NCBI GenBank assembly: GCA_016291595.1 | Contig: JAEEXN010000006.1 | Coordinates: 1-64,000, forward strand | Length of the DNA stretch: 64,000 nucleotides | Direction: 5' to 3' | Source: Prevotella sp. | GTDB taxonomy: Bacteria; Bacteroidota; Bacteroidia; Bacteroidales; Bacteroidaceae | Part shown: one piece after another, positions 1 through 9,065 of the stretch | Numbering within the stretch: the first letter of the stretch is position 1 | Layout of the letters: every line of letters starts with the position of its first letter | Notes under the pieces: generated by a model | What the model was told of the DNA's origin: nothing | Database searches by the model: none | The model's input: only the letters and a program-made list of their open reading frames with translations | Translations under genes and position numbers: made by a program

Positions 1-1
1 G

Positions 2-2206
2 CACGTGAATATGGTATCAGGAACACCGTCGCGCTGGCAGACATGGCTTACCAGCGACGATTTCTGTGACGCTATCAGCAGGGTGAAGATCTGCCGTGCC
101 GGAGGAGAGAAATTCTCCGACCAGCTGCTTGCCCTGATGAGAAAGGTCACAAAAGCTCGTATCTTCAACTGCTACGGTCCGACGGAAATCACCGTGGCCT
201 CAAATAACAAAGAGCTCACGCACGCAAAGCTTGTCACCGTAGGCAAACCACAACTGAATGTCAAGGAGTTTATTGTAGACCAAGACGGCAATGAGTTGCC
301 GGTGGGTGTCGTAGGTGAATTGTATATCGGCGGACGCGGAGTTGCACGAGGCTATAACAACCTGGACGAGATGACCCGCGAGCGCTTTGTTGACTATCAC
401 GGCGAGCGTATCTACAAGTCTGGCGACTACGCAAAGTGGCTGCCCGACGGCGACGTGGTGATACTGGGACGTACTGACCATCAGATCAAGCTGCGCGGCT
501 TACGCATTGAGTTGGGCGAGATTGAGAATGTCATGCTAAAGGTTGAGGGCATGAAGAAAGTGGTTATCCTGATTCGGAAACTGAACGACAAAGAGCACCT
601 TTGCGCCTATTACACGGCCGACCGGGAGATTGCCCCTGACGCTCTCAAGGCAGAGATCTCGAAGAGCCTGACTCAGTATATGGTTCCGACCGCCTATCTG
701 CAACTTGCCGAGATGCCGATGACTCCTAACGGGAAGACTGACGTAAAGGCATTGCCCGAGCCGCAACTGGCCGTTACTTCAGCTTATGTGGCTCCGGCAA
801 ACGACACCGAGCGCACCTTCTGTGACATCTTTGCCGCCATCCTCCAGATGGACAAGGTGGGAGCCACCGACAATTTCTTCGAACTTGGAGGTACGTCGCT
901 GGTAGTAACCAGAATCATTATCGAGGCCGACAAGGCTGGCATGCATGTGGCTTACGGCGATGTATTTGCCAATCCCACACCACGCCAATTGGCGCGTCTC
1001 ATTACGGGAGAGAGTACGGAAACGGGTATCGACGAGGTGGCTGATTTTGACTATACAGCCATCAACAACTTGCTTCAGCACAACACGCTCAATTATTTCC
1101 GCAACGGAGAACGCCAGCAGCTGGGTAATGTGCTGCTAACGGGTGCCACGGGCTACTTAGGCATTCACATCCTGCGCGAGCTGATTGACTCGGATGCGCC
1201 GAACATCTATTGCCTGGTACGCGGAAAGAGCCTGGAGAAAGCCGAGAACCGTCTGCGCACCCTCCTGTTCTATTATTTTGCCAACGCCTACAAAGACTTG
1301 TTCGGCAAGCGCCTGCATGTGGTGCTGGGTGATGTCACAAGCGACTTTGGGGAGGACATTCAGGTAGACACGGTATTCAACTGCGCCGCCATCGTAAAGC
1401 ACTTCTCCGAGGGAACAGAGATTGAGGATGTGAACATCGGAGGCGCAAAACGCTGCGTGGAGTATTGCATCAAGAAGGGTGCGAAACTCATACATATATC
1501 TACAGCCAGCACGCGCGGCTTGTGGGTAGGAGAACCCAAAGACGAGACTTTCACCGAGCAACGTCTCTACATGGGACAGTATTTGGGCAACAAATACATT
1601 TACTCGAAGTATATGGCAGAACGGCTGATTCTCGACGCCGTAGCCCTACACGGTCTGCGGGCGAAAATCATGCGTGTGGGCAATCTGGCGGCCCGCTCTA
1701 CCGACGGTGAGTTCCAAGCCAATTTCTCCACCAACTCGTTTATGGGGCGCATCAGAGTTTACAACATGCTGGGCTGCTGTCCGTATGGTATGCGCAACAA
1801 ACGTGTGGAATTCTCTCCCATCAACGAGGTATCGCACGCTATTGTGCTGCTGGCTACCACACCAAAGGAGTGCGTTGTTTTCCATCCTTATAACATCCAC
1901 ACTCAGTTCCTTGGCGATGTGCTGACAGGACTCAGTACGGTGGGCGAAGGAATCCGCTTCGTAGAACAAGAGGAGTTTGCCGAGGCAATGGAAGCAGCGA
2001 AGAACGACCCGCAGAAGGCACGGCAGATGGCAAGTCTGCTGGCTTATCAGGATATGGCTCACGGGCAAAAGACTACCGACGTCAACCGTGATAACGACTA
2101 TACCACACAAGTTCTCTACCGTTTAGGCTTTGCCTGGTCACCCACCTCATGGGATTACGTGGAGCGCATGCTCACGGCCATTGGCGGATTCGGTTTCTTT
2201 GAATGA
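2..2206 (+). CDS. Nonribosomal peptide synthetase C-terminal part: A-PCP-thioester reductase (5' truncated by window edge)
   Basis: The frame is open to the left edge, so only the last 733 or so residues are seen. Three domains follow in order. First is the C-terminal half of an adenylation domain: YGPTE near residue 57, KSGD near 138, the GRTDHQIKLRG...GEIE block near 155-174, and PNGKTD near 241, which contains the catalytic A10 lysine. Second is a peptidyl carrier domain with the phosphopantetheine serine in GGTSL, near residue 298. Third is a Rossmann-type terminal reductase (LLTGATGYLG near 377, YSKY further on). Such reductase domains release the thioester-bound product with NAD(P)H as an aldehyde or alcohol; this is family knowledge. 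No thioesterase follows. The next gene is another adenylate-forming enzyme and the one after is an exporter, which suggests a small biosynthetic cluster. The product cannot be predicted because the specificity residues lie mostly upstream of the window. Confidence 0.93.
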   Translation, partial: HVNMVSGTPSRWQTWLTSDDFCDAISRVKICRAGGEKFSDQLLALMRKVTKARIFNCYGPTEITVASNNKELTHAKLVTVGKPQLNVKEFIVDQDGNELPVGVVGELYIGGRGVARGYNNLDEMTRERFVDYHGERIYKSGDYAKWLPDGDVVILGRTDHQIKLRGLRIELGEIENVMLKVEGMKKVVILIRKLNDKEHLCAYYTADREIAPDALKAEISKSLTQYMVPTAYLQLAEMPMTPNGKTDVKALPEPQLAVTSAYVAPANDTERTFCDIFAAILQMDKVGATDNFFELGGTSLVVTRIIIEADKAGMHVAYGDVFANPTPRQLARLITGESTETGIDEVADFDYTAINNLLQHNTLNYFRNGERQQLGNVLLTGATGYLGIHILRELIDSDAPNIYCLVRGKSLEKAENRLRTLLFYYFANAYKDLFGKRLHVVLGDVTSDFGEDIQVDTVFNCAAIVKHFSEGTEIEDVNIGGAKRCVEYCIKKGAKLIHISTASTRGLWVGEPKDETFTEQRLYMGQYLGNKYIYSKYMAERLILDAVALHGLRAKIMRVGNLAARSTDGEFQANFSTNSFMGRIRVYNMLGCCPYGMRNKRVEFSPINEVSHAIVLLATTPKECVVFHPYNIHTQFLGDVLTGLSTVGEGIRFVEQEEFAEAMEAAKNDPQKARQMASLLAYQDMAHGQKTTDVNRDNDYTTQVLYRLGFAWSPTSWDYVERMLTAIGGFGFFE

Positions 2207-2288
2207 TAATCTTTAGAATGCAGCGTATTCCGGACAGCCCGTTACCCGCATGGCCAGGAATTACCCAATAACAAAAAAACACTCCACA

Positions 2289-3635
2289 ATGAAAACAATA
2301 GAATTGGAAGAGGCCAGACGCCTCGTCGCTGAGGGTGGTCTGTTGCCCGATGCAGAACGTTATGAATTGCAGCAACAGCGTTTGCGCGAGTTGGTTGCTT
2401 ACGCTCGTGAGCACTCGCCCTATTTTGCCAAATTGTATGCCGACGTACCTGAAGATTTCAAACTGACCGACCTCCCGCCGACAGAGAAACCGACATTGCT
2501 GGCCAACTACGACGATTGGGTTACTGACCGCCGGCTGCACCTTCAGGATGTGCTCGACTATGTCAATCGTGACCCGACGAAGGACCAAAGCCGGCTGTTG
2601 GGCGATTATACAGCCTTGCGTACTTCGGGCTCTACAGGCAATCCGCTTCCTATGGTGCGCGACGATTATCACAACAAGATTCATGGCCAACTGGTGGCTC
2701 AGCGGCTGTTGGCTGGTGCCTGTACTGATGCTATGGACATCTCCAAACATCGCCGCGCATCGGTCATTCACCTTTCCAACGGTGCTTCCAGCTACGGTGC
2801 CTTCCTGCGCATGAAGGCAGCCCATCCCGAGCATGCCGACAATCTGTTGGGCATATCAGTTCTTGAGTCTGTTCAGACCATTGTGGACAAGCTCAACGAC
2901 TTCCAACCCGAGACGATGGCGGGCTATCCTTCGATGATGGTTCAGCTGGCGGTAGAGCAATTGCAGGGACGCCTGCATATCTCGCTAAAGCACTTGGCCA
3001 CGTCAGCCGAGATGCTCTCCGAGGAGAATTTCGACCTACTCAGAGAGGCCTTCCAGTGCCCGGTAGCCAACAACTATTGCATGACCGAAGGCGGCGAGAT
3101 TGCCATGACGCGCAACTGTCCCCATTTGCACATCAACGACGACTGGGTGATTGTGGAGCCTGTCGACAAGGACCTGAAGCCATTGGGTATGTCTGACGAG
3201 TGGTCAACGGGCATCCTCGTGACCGACCTCAGCAACTTCGTGCAACCGATTATACGGTATCATGTAGGTGACGTCATTCGCGTGCGCCCCTCTACATCCG
3301 ACTGCTGCCCGTTGCCTATCATGCAGATTCAGGGCCGCACTTTCGACAGCTATACCATATGCGGGTGCACCTTTAATGTCGTAGGCCTGTTCTCCAAGGC
3401 AGAAGTGTGGCCCGACTTGGTGCGTTTCCAGTTCGTGCAAACCGATGAGGAGACTATCGAGGTACGCGGCGTATGCAAGTCCGACCCACAGACGGTGCTC
3501 CCACCGCTCTGCAAACGCTTGAAGGAATTCCTCGCCCAGCAAGACTGTCCGGACGCCCGCTTCACGTGGTCCACCGAACCAGCCATCCCCAACAAGCGCG
3601 GTGGCAAAATACCCATTTTCGTAAAAAACTTCTGA
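2289..3635 (+). CDS. Adenylate-forming ligase, phenylacetate-CoA ligase (PaaK/CapK)-like
   Basis: The protein has 448 residues, about the length of PaaK-type enzymes. It carries the glycine/serine/threonine-rich ATP loop RTSGSTGNPLP, a YPSMM segment, an NNYCMTEGGEIA motif at the adenylate-binding position, and a YHVGDV segment before the hinge. Enzymes of this fold activate a carboxylic acid as an acyl-AMP and usually pass it to CoA or a carrier thiol. It could load a starter acid onto the upstream synthetase, but this is inference. An in-frame ATG at 2250 exists; I prefer 2289 because the family similarity begins there (MKTIELEEARRLV). The stop is 4 nt before the exporter gene. Confidence 0.85.
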   Translation: MKTIELEEARRLVAEGGLLPDAERYELQQQRLRELVAYAREHSPYFAKLYADVPEDFKLTDLPPTEKPTLLANYDDWVTDRRLHLQDVLDYVNRDPTKDQSRLLGDYTALRTSGSTGNPLPMVRDDYHNKIHGQLVAQRLLAGACTDAMDISKHRRASVIHLSNGASSYGAFLRMKAAHPEHADNLLGISVLESVQTIVDKLNDFQPETMAGYPSMMVQLAVEQLQGRLHISLKHLATSAEMLSEENFDLLREAFQCPVANNYCMTEGGEIAMTRNCPHLHINDDWVIVEPVDKDLKPLGMSDEWSTGILVTDLSNFVQPIIRYHVGDVIRVRPSTSDCCPLPIMQIQGRTFDSYTICGCTFNVVGLFSKAEVWPDLVRFQFVQTDEETIEVRGVCKSDPQTVLPPLCKRLKEFLAQQDCPDARFTWSTEPAIPNKRGGKIPIFVKNF

Positions 3636-3639
3636 ACCG

Positions 3640-4965
3640 ATGACCAACGACGAACGTAAAGAGCTGACCACCCATTTTTGGCGTTACCTTTGGTCGTCAA
3701 TCCTCATCACGCTGTCTGGCTGCCTGGGCAACGTGGTCGATGGTGTCATCGTGGGCAAACTTATAGGTGCCGATGGTGTAAGTGCCATCAACTATTCCAA
3801 GCCCGTGGTGCAGTTGATGATGACGCTAAGTCTGCTCCTGGCAGCCGGCGGCAGCATGCTCGTAGGTTTTGCTTTGGGCAAGAAGGATTTCGTGCGTATG
3901 CGCTATGTGTATACTCACTCCATGCTCAGCAACTTCCTCCTCAGTTTCGTGTTCACACTCATAGGCCTTATGATGCCGCTATCAGTGGCAAGCCTCCTGT
4001 GCGACAATGAGCACCTCTTGCAGCCCACGCTTGAGTACTTGCAGCCTATGCTTTATGGAGCACCGGCGTATATGATGATGTGGACCATCAGCCTTATGAT
4101 CAGCGTTGACGGTAGTCCGCGCCTGGCATCAGTGGCCATCGTTGTCGATAATGCCGTCAACCTCGGCCTCGACCTCGTGTTCATACAGCTTCTCAACTGG
4201 GGCATCGCCGGGTCATCCACGGCCACGGTTGTAGGCCATCTCGTAGGCATAGCCATCATGCTCATCCACTATCGTAAAGCCGATAACCAACTCCATTTCT
4301 CTTTCCGTCATGAAGCCCCTGAAGGCAAGAACATCATCTCGCAAGGCACTCCGTTGGCCCTTGCTTCCGTGTGCCTGACTCTGCTCCTTTTTTCTGCCAA
4401 CAGCATTGTCACCAATACTCTTGGACGTAGTGGTATCTTTGCGTTTGCCGTATGCATGAACCTGCTACAGGTGTATAACCTCTTCGTTGCGGGCACTTGC
4501 CGTACCCTACAGTCGCTGGGCGCCATCCAGGCGGGCAAGGGTGACAACGAGACCTTCAACCTGGTGCTACGCAAGTCTTTTGGTTTTATCACCTTATCCA
4601 TGGCCGTCACCTGCCTCCTGGTATGGCTCGACCCACAGCTGATAGCCAACCTCTTCGGCGCAAATGCACGAGGCTATACTGCCGAAACAGTTCCTGCCTT
4701 ACGTATCTTCGCCCTCAGTTTCATACCTTTCTGCTACATTTATGTACTGATGATAGTATACAAACTGTATGGCCAACACCGTATGGCTCTGTTCATCTCA
4801 TTGGCTTTGTCGCTTACGGTGATCCCAGTACTTTGGGCATTCTCCAAGTGGAGTCCCGACTGGTTATGGTACAGCTATCTGATTGCCTACTTCATTGAGA
4901 TTATATTCATTTACGTCATCCATAAAGCTACACACATTAGATTTGAGATAGTGGAAAAACACTAG
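3640..4965 (+). CDS. MATE family multidrug/metabolite efflux transporter
   Basis: A 441-residue integral membrane protein with about twelve hydrophobic segments. It shows the MATE pattern: an N-terminal helix followed by GNVVDGVIVGKLIGADGVSAIN, a second-helix glycine-rich stretch (LLAAGGSMLVGFALGKKD), and a related pattern in the second half. MATE proteins export organic cations or metabolites using Na+ or H+ gradients across the inner membrane. The start is 4 nt after the ligase gene, so the two are almost certainly co-transcribed with the synthetase. Export of the synthetase product is the natural inference, but the substrate is unknown. Confidence 0.88.
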   Translation: MTNDERKELTTHFWRYLWSSILITLSGCLGNVVDGVIVGKLIGADGVSAINYSKPVVQLMMTLSLLLAAGGSMLVGFALGKKDFVRMRYVYTHSMLSNFLLSFVFTLIGLMMPLSVASLLCDNEHLLQPTLEYLQPMLYGAPAYMMMWTISLMISVDGSPRLASVAIVVDNAVNLGLDLVFIQLLNWGIAGSSTATVVGHLVGIAIMLIHYRKADNQLHFSFRHEAPEGKNIISQGTPLALASVCLTLLLFSANSIVTNTLGRSGIFAFAVCMNLLQVYNLFVAGTCRTLQSLGAIQAGKGDNETFNLVLRKSFGFITLSMAVTCLLVWLDPQLIANLFGANARGYTAETVPALRIFALSFIPFCYIYVLMIVYKLYGQHRMALFISLALSLTVIPVLWAFSKWSPDWLWYSYLIAYFIEIIFIYVIHKATHIRFEIVEKH

Positions 4966-4975
4966 TAATGAAGAA

Positions 4976-5800
4976 ATGGATATGAGAATCGGTTTCAGAA
5001 TGTCTATTGTCTTAGTCTTAGCAGCTGTTTGGTTGCTCAGCTCATGTGGTGACATGTTCGAGACGCACCCTTATGATGTGAACTTCAAGGGCAAGAAAGA
5101 CATTAATGAACAGAATATCAAAGAGATTGAAAAAAGATTCTCAGACAAAGAAACCTTGCATATTGCTTTTATTAGTGACACACACGGCTGGTATAGTGAC
5201 ATGAGGGATGAGATTGCCCATATCAACAAAAGGCAGGACATCGACTTCGTGGTTCATTGCGGGGATTTGACGGATACCGGAACCTCTAAGGAATATGAGT
5301 GGACGCTGGACATCCTGAATGATTTGCGTTATCCGTATGTGGCCTTAATCGGCAATCACGACTTTCTCGGTACAGGCAATCAGGCGTATAGCGTATTGTT
5401 CGGTGACATGAACTTCTCGTTTATTGTCAGCCGGGTGAAGTTTATCTGCCTGAACACGAATGCAACAGAGTATGACTATATGGCAGCCGTGCCTGACTTC
5501 GACTACATGGAGGAAGTCATTGCAAAGGATACGGAAAAATTCGACCGGACCATCGTCATCATGCATGCACCACCTTATAGCGACCAGTTCAACAACAACG
5601 TATGCAAGGCATTCCGCCGTTATCTTGACTTCTTCCCGGGTTTGATGTTTTGTGTCTATGGCCATAATCACAACGACGTGGTCAGTGACATCTATGGCGA
5701 CGGACTTCTCTTCTATGGCATTGACTGTGCCGAGCACCGCAACTATCGCATACTTACTCTTACACCTGACGGCTATGAAATGGAACAAGTATTTTTTTAG
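4976..5800 (+). CDS. Metallophosphoesterase lipoprotein
   Basis: The N-terminus has a hydrophobic signal and a lipobox ending LLSSC, so it is likely a lipoprotein. The calcineurin-type phosphoesterase motifs are all visible: SDTHGW (D-x-H), HCGDLTD (GD), GNHDF (GNHD), MHAPPYSD (H) and YGHNHND (GHxH). These residues bind two metal ions and hydrolyse phosphoesters. The substrate is unknown. The gene lies 10 nt after the MATE gene and overlaps the next gene by 26 nt. Later starts at 4982 and 5000 are possible; all keep the signal. Confidence 0.85.
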   Translation: MDMRIGFRMSIVLVLAAVWLLSSCGDMFETHPYDVNFKGKKDINEQNIKEIEKRFSDKETLHIAFISDTHGWYSDMRDEIAHINKRQDIDFVVHCGDLTDTGTSKEYEWTLDILNDLRYPYVALIGNHDFLGTGNQAYSVLFGDMNFSFIVSRVKFICLNTNATEYDYMAAVPDFDYMEEVIAKDTEKFDRTIVIMHAPPYSDQFNNNVCKAFRRYLDFFPGLMFCVYGHNHNDVVSDIYGDGLLFYGIDCAEHRNYRILTLTPDGYEMEQVFF

Positions 5801-6548
5801 TGCCGTTTTGCCGTTGCTTATATGGCAGAATGGACGGGCTGCCAGCATAGAGTGCGCGAATACCTGTTATGCGAGTATTGAACAGGTTGATAACGATGAG
5901 GTTGCTGATGACATCGTGGATGAAAATGCAATGATAGAAAACTCTGTTGCGGACAGCATCTACGTGGAAGACCGTCAGGAGAGCCGCTACGACAAGCGGG
6001 TACACCGCTATAGAAAGCATTGGGCAGCACTCATTCCCACCCAGTTCGTCATACAGAATGCCGGGAATATGGGCCTTTTGTCTGCAGGTATTGGATGGGA
6101 CTACGGCAAAAGGAAACAATGGGAGACTGATTTGCTAGTGGGTTTTATCCCTCAGCATCAGACGACACGAGGAAAACTGACGATGACACTGAAAGAGAAC
6201 TTCATCCCGTGGAGCTTTGACTTGAAACGCGGATGGAGTGTTGAGCCGCTGACTACAAGCGTGTACATGAATACTGTTTATGGGCATGAATTCTGGAAAT
6301 CGCAACCCAGGCGTTATCCCAGCAAGTATTATGAATTCATGTCCACCAAATTTCGTTTGAATGTAGCGCTTGGACAGCGCATTACCTGGCAGATACCCAG
6401 TCAGAAACGCTTCAACGCCCGTAGTATCAGTCTGTTCTACGAGATAAGCTCGTGCGATTTATATATCCGCACAAAGTTTATGGAGCATAGTGTGCCTCTG
6501 AAAGACATTCTTGGTTTGTCACTCGGAATCAAGTTACAAACATTGTGA
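5775..6548 (+). CDS. Exported protein of unknown function, possibly outer-membrane associated
   Basis: A 257-residue product with an N-terminal signal-like segment (MKWNKYFFSAVLPLLIW...AAS). After an acidic stretch there is a region of alternating hydrophobic and aromatic residues ending in a hydrophobic and aromatic strand, as in small beta-barrels. I recognise no family. The chosen ATG lies inside the phosphoesterase gene (26-nt overlap), which supports translational coupling and a shared envelope role. A longer reading from 5652 would be an out-of-frame shadow of the phosphoesterase. It is followed by a convergent gene with only 53 nt between. Confidence 0.7.
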   Translation: MKWNKYFFSAVLPLLIWQNGRAASIECANTCYASIEQVDNDEVADDIVDENAMIENSVADSIYVEDRQESRYDKRVHRYRKHWAALIPTQFVIQNAGNMGLLSAGIGWDYGKRKQWETDLLVGFIPQHQTTRGKLTMTLKENFIPWSFDLKRGWSVEPLTTSVYMNTVYGHEFWKSQPRRYPSKYYEFMSTKFRLNVALGQRITWQIPSQKRFNARSISLFYEISSCDLYIRTKFMEHSVPLKDILGLSLGIKLQTL

Positions 6549-6601
6549 ATAGCTCATTCCGGACGGCACACAAAAACGAACTGAAAACACTGGTATCCTA
6601 A

Positions 6602-7303
6602 CTATTCATAATCGTCGATGACGGCATTAATGAAGTCGTTCATCGGCTTAGCCACCTTGAACACCTTCACCATCTCGTCAAGCCAGCGGTCACCTTCGAA
6701 AAAGGTATTTGGAACGGCTTTCCAACAACAATAGTTCTTCATGCGCAGATAATCGATAAACTCGTAGTCGCGCGGAAAACCAGCCGGAGCAGTCTTCAAA
6801 AACTCCAGCCCAAAGCCCTTTGCAGATGAGTCAAAATCTCCATGGCAAGGTTTCCCGAAAAATCTCAGGAACTTCTCATTCTCAACACACTCCCTCCAAC
6901 GGTCAATGTTCGCCATTATCTCATTGCGACATGATGTCAGAATATCTGTTGGAAGCCAATAGCTTCCGCAAGCAAGCAGGCAATGGTCGGGCTCAAGATG
7001 AATGTAGTAGCCACCATGAAGCGCTTTTTTTCCATGGGCGGCAATATAGGCACCCATATGATTCTTATAAGGCGACTTATCGGGCGAGAAACGAGTATCT
7101 CGATAAAAACGGTAAGTGGCATCTTTCACCGTAATATGCGCAACAGAAGGGTCGAACTCGGCAATACGAAGAATAGCCTTTGCCGCACCTTCCTCGAAAT
7201 TTGCTTTCACGGCCAGATACTCATCCTTGTGTTCCTGAAACCAAGGACGATTGTTGTTTGCGCTCACATCGCGCAAGAATTGCAAGATTCGTTTTGCATC
7301 CAT
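6602..7303 (-). CDS. DUF2461 family protein
   Basis: A 233-residue cytoplasmic protein. It matches the DUF2461 pattern: an N-terminal LQFLRDVSANNNRPWFQEHKDEY block, YRFYRDTRFSPDKSPYKNHMGA in the middle, and GGYYIHLEPD. The function of the family is not known. It lies downstream of nth on the same strand with a 36-nt gap, so it may be read through from that gene. Confidence 0.85.
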   Translation of the reverse strand: MDAKRILQFLRDVSANNNRPWFQEHKDEYLAVKANFEEGAAKAILRIAEFDPSVAHITVKDATYRFYRDTRFSPDKSPYKNHMGAYIAAHGKKALHGGYYIHLEPDHCLLACGSYWLPTDILTSCRNEIMANIDRWRECVENEKFLRFFGKPCHGDFDSSAKGFGLEFLKTAPAGFPRDYEFIDYLRMKNYCCWKAVPNTFFEGDRWLDEMVKVFKVAKPMNDFINAVIDDYE

Positions 7304-7339
7304 TACCAGAACTATGAACTTTAAATGATGAATGACGCA

Positions 7340-7990
7340 CTACTCAAGCTTTGAGCCTTCCATGTTCTTCGGGCAGATAGCGTTGAAATCGCACTTTCCA
7401 CAATGAGGCGTACGACTGGTGCAGACATAGCGACCATGAAGCAACAGCCAATGGTGGGCCTTGGGAATGATATCCTCGGGGATATTCCTTATAAGCTCCA
7501 TTTCCACCTTATAAGGAGTGTCGGCCTTCTTAGACACCAACCCCAGACGGTGGCTCACGCGGAAGACATGCGTGTCTACGGCCATCGTAGACTTGCCATA
7601 AGCTACTGCCTGAATCACATTTGCCGTCTTCCTTCCTACTCCTGGCAACTTGACCAAATCGTCCAGACTCTGTGGCACCTCACCGTCGAAGTCACTCACG
7701 AGCATGCGCGACATCTCGACCAGATGGCGGGCCTTCGAGTTGGGATAAGACACACTCTTAATATAGTCCAAAACCTCATCGGGCTCCACCCCGGCCATTG
7801 AGCGCGCATCAGGGAAACGCCTGAACAACTCGGGGGTAACCTGATTGATGCGCTTGTCGGTGCATTGTGCGCTCAAGACAACAGCAACCAGAAGCTGGAA
7901 GACATTACCAAATTCAAGTTCGGTTGTTACTTCGGGCATCTGGTTGCGGAAATAGTCGAGAATGTATTGATAACGTTCTGTTTTCCTCAC
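7340..7990 (-). CDS. nth: Endonuclease III (DNA glycosylase/AP lyase)
   Basis: Base excision repair enzyme removing oxidised pyrimidines. The helix-hairpin-helix LPGVGRKTANV is present, with the catalytic lysine in LSAQCTDKRIN and the catalytic aspartate in VDTHVFRVSHRLGL. The C-terminal iron-sulfur loop is intact with spacing C-x6-C-x2-C-x5-C. At 216 residues it has the usual length. It lies 45 nt downstream of the Skp/OmpH gene, on the same strand. Confidence 0.96.
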   Translation of the reverse strand: MRKTERYQYILDYFRNQMPEVTTELEFGNVFQLLVAVVLSAQCTDKRINQVTPELFRRFPDARSMAGVEPDEVLDYIKSVSYPNSKARHLVEMSRMLVSDFDGEVPQSLDDLVKLPGVGRKTANVIQAVAYGKSTMAVDTHVFRVSHRLGLVSKKADTPYKVEMELIRNIPEDIIPKAHHWLLLHGRYVCTSRTPHCGKCDFNAICPKNMEGSKLE

Positions 7991-8035
7991 GACCGATTCA
8001 CTTTGCTGGCCTGACTGGCAGGCACATGAAACAAA

Positions 8036-8656
8036 TTATTTTTTCGTTTCCTCTTTCTTGGCGGCAGCTGCCTCTTTCTTGGCAGCGGCAGGCTTGTAAG
8101 CCTTGTTCAGACCTGCAACCACCTCGTTGGTGATATCGTAACCCTTGTCGGCATAGAGAATGTTGTCGCCAGCCTTACTCAGAATGAGGGCATACTTCTT
8201 ATCCTTATTATATTTGGCGAGGAAGTGCTGAATGCTGTCGCGAAGAGCACCGTTGAACTTATCAGTCTCAGCCTGGAACTCATTGCCCAAACGGGTTTGC
8301 AAAGCCTGTAGGTCGTTCTGCTGCTTAATCAAGTTGGCATTGATGGCCTCTGCCTGCTCACGGGTATACGCGTTCTGCTGAACTTTCTGCTGGAAATTGG
8401 CAGCAGCTGTCTGAAGAGCCTGTCCTTTCTGATTAATGGTGTTCTGAATGTTCTGGCCTTTCTTCTGAAGAATGAGGCTGTACTCCTTGCAGAACTGATA
8501 TTGCGACATGATTGAGTCGACCTCAATATAGGCAATCTTCAAGTCAGAACCACCTGTCTCAGCTGTTTGAGACTTCTCGTCAACCTTCGGGGCCGACTGA
8601 TTGCATGATGCAAACACGCATGCTGCCATAGCAGCCATAAAAAGAATTTTTTTCAT
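8036..8656 (-). CDS. OmpH/Skp family periplasmic chaperone, lipoprotein form
   Basis: A 206-residue product starting with a lipoprotein signal (lipobox ending FASC). It continues with the OmpH pattern: KIAYIEVDSIMSQY, a long charged/glutamine-rich coiled coil, then KYALILSKAGDNILYADKGYDIT. Skp/OmpH proteins hold unfolded outer-membrane proteins in the periplasm; many Bacteroidetes copies are lipid-anchored. The C-terminus is a low-complexity Ala/Lys tail (AAAKKEAAAAKKEETKK). Confidence 0.88.
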   Translation of the reverse strand: MKKILFMAAMAACVFASCNQSAPKVDEKSQTAETGGSDLKIAYIEVDSIMSQYQFCKEYSLILQKKGQNIQNTINQKGQALQTAAANFQQKVQQNAYTREQAEAINANLIKQQNDLQALQTRLGNEFQAETDKFNGALRDSIQHFLAKYNKDKKYALILSKAGDNILYADKGYDITNEVVAGLNKAYKPAAAKKEAAAAKKEETKK

Positions 8657-8715
8657 TTGTTACTTTTTTATTTTAATTGTTTATTATTTCCTTTTTAACT
8701 CTCCGAATCAAGTTC

Positions 8716-8778
8716 ATAACACATTGCTCCAACTTCGTAACTCATTACTCCAGCTCTGTAACTCATTGCTCTATACCA
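8716..8778 (-). repeat. 21-nt minisatellite array A (three units)
   Basis: The element CATTRCTC recurs at 8722, 8743 and 8764, an exact 21-nt period. Read on the minus strand the units are of the form GGAGTAATGAGTTACG, the same core as the arrays at 23013, 36579 and 59652. It lies just 3' of the small gene ending at 8804, in that gene's sense orientation. Confidence 0.8.
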
Positions 8779-8803
8779 GCAAAACACATCACTGAAGTCA
8801 TGC

Positions 8804-8998
8804 TCAATATGCCTTTCCTTGCTCACGCGCCTCACGATCCTGATCCATGACACAATGAATGCCGCGGTCTTTCATCGCCTGACTATCGTGAATGTGCATT
8901 GATTTGAACTCACCATCCTTTCTGAAAATGAGCTTAATGCATAATAATGCTATTCCTATAGCAATTATTAACACGCTGATGAGGAGAGTTTCAATCAT
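8804..8998 (-). CDS. Small membrane protein, unknown function
   Basis: A 64-residue product with one N-terminal transmembrane helix (LLISVLIIAIGIALLCIKLIF) and a charged, histidine-bearing tail (MHIHDSQAMKDRGIHCVMDQDREAREQ). A -7 box (TATCTTTG on the minus strand, 9019-9026) lies about 20 nt upstream of the ATG, which supports a real gene. I believe short proteins like this are conserved in Bacteroidales, but I cannot assign a function. Confidence 0.7.
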   Translation of the reverse strand: MIETLLISVLIIAIGIALLCIKLIFRKDGEFKSMHIHDSQAMKDRGIHCVMDQDREAREQGKAY

Positions 8999-9005
8999 TT
9001 TTTAT

Positions 9006-9026
9006 TAATTTTGCGGTGCAAAGATA
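9006..9026. promoter_or_regulatory. Divergent -7 promoter boxes between the small membrane protein and pepD
   Basis: TAATTTTG on the plus strand (9006-9013) and TATCTTTG on the minus strand (9019-9026) both match the Bacteroidetes -7 consensus TAnnTTTG. They sit only 5 nt apart, so the two promoters would compete for polymerase. Confidence 0.55.
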
Positions 9027-9065
9027 ATCAGAATTTACGAAATACCTATAAAAAATACATTAATA

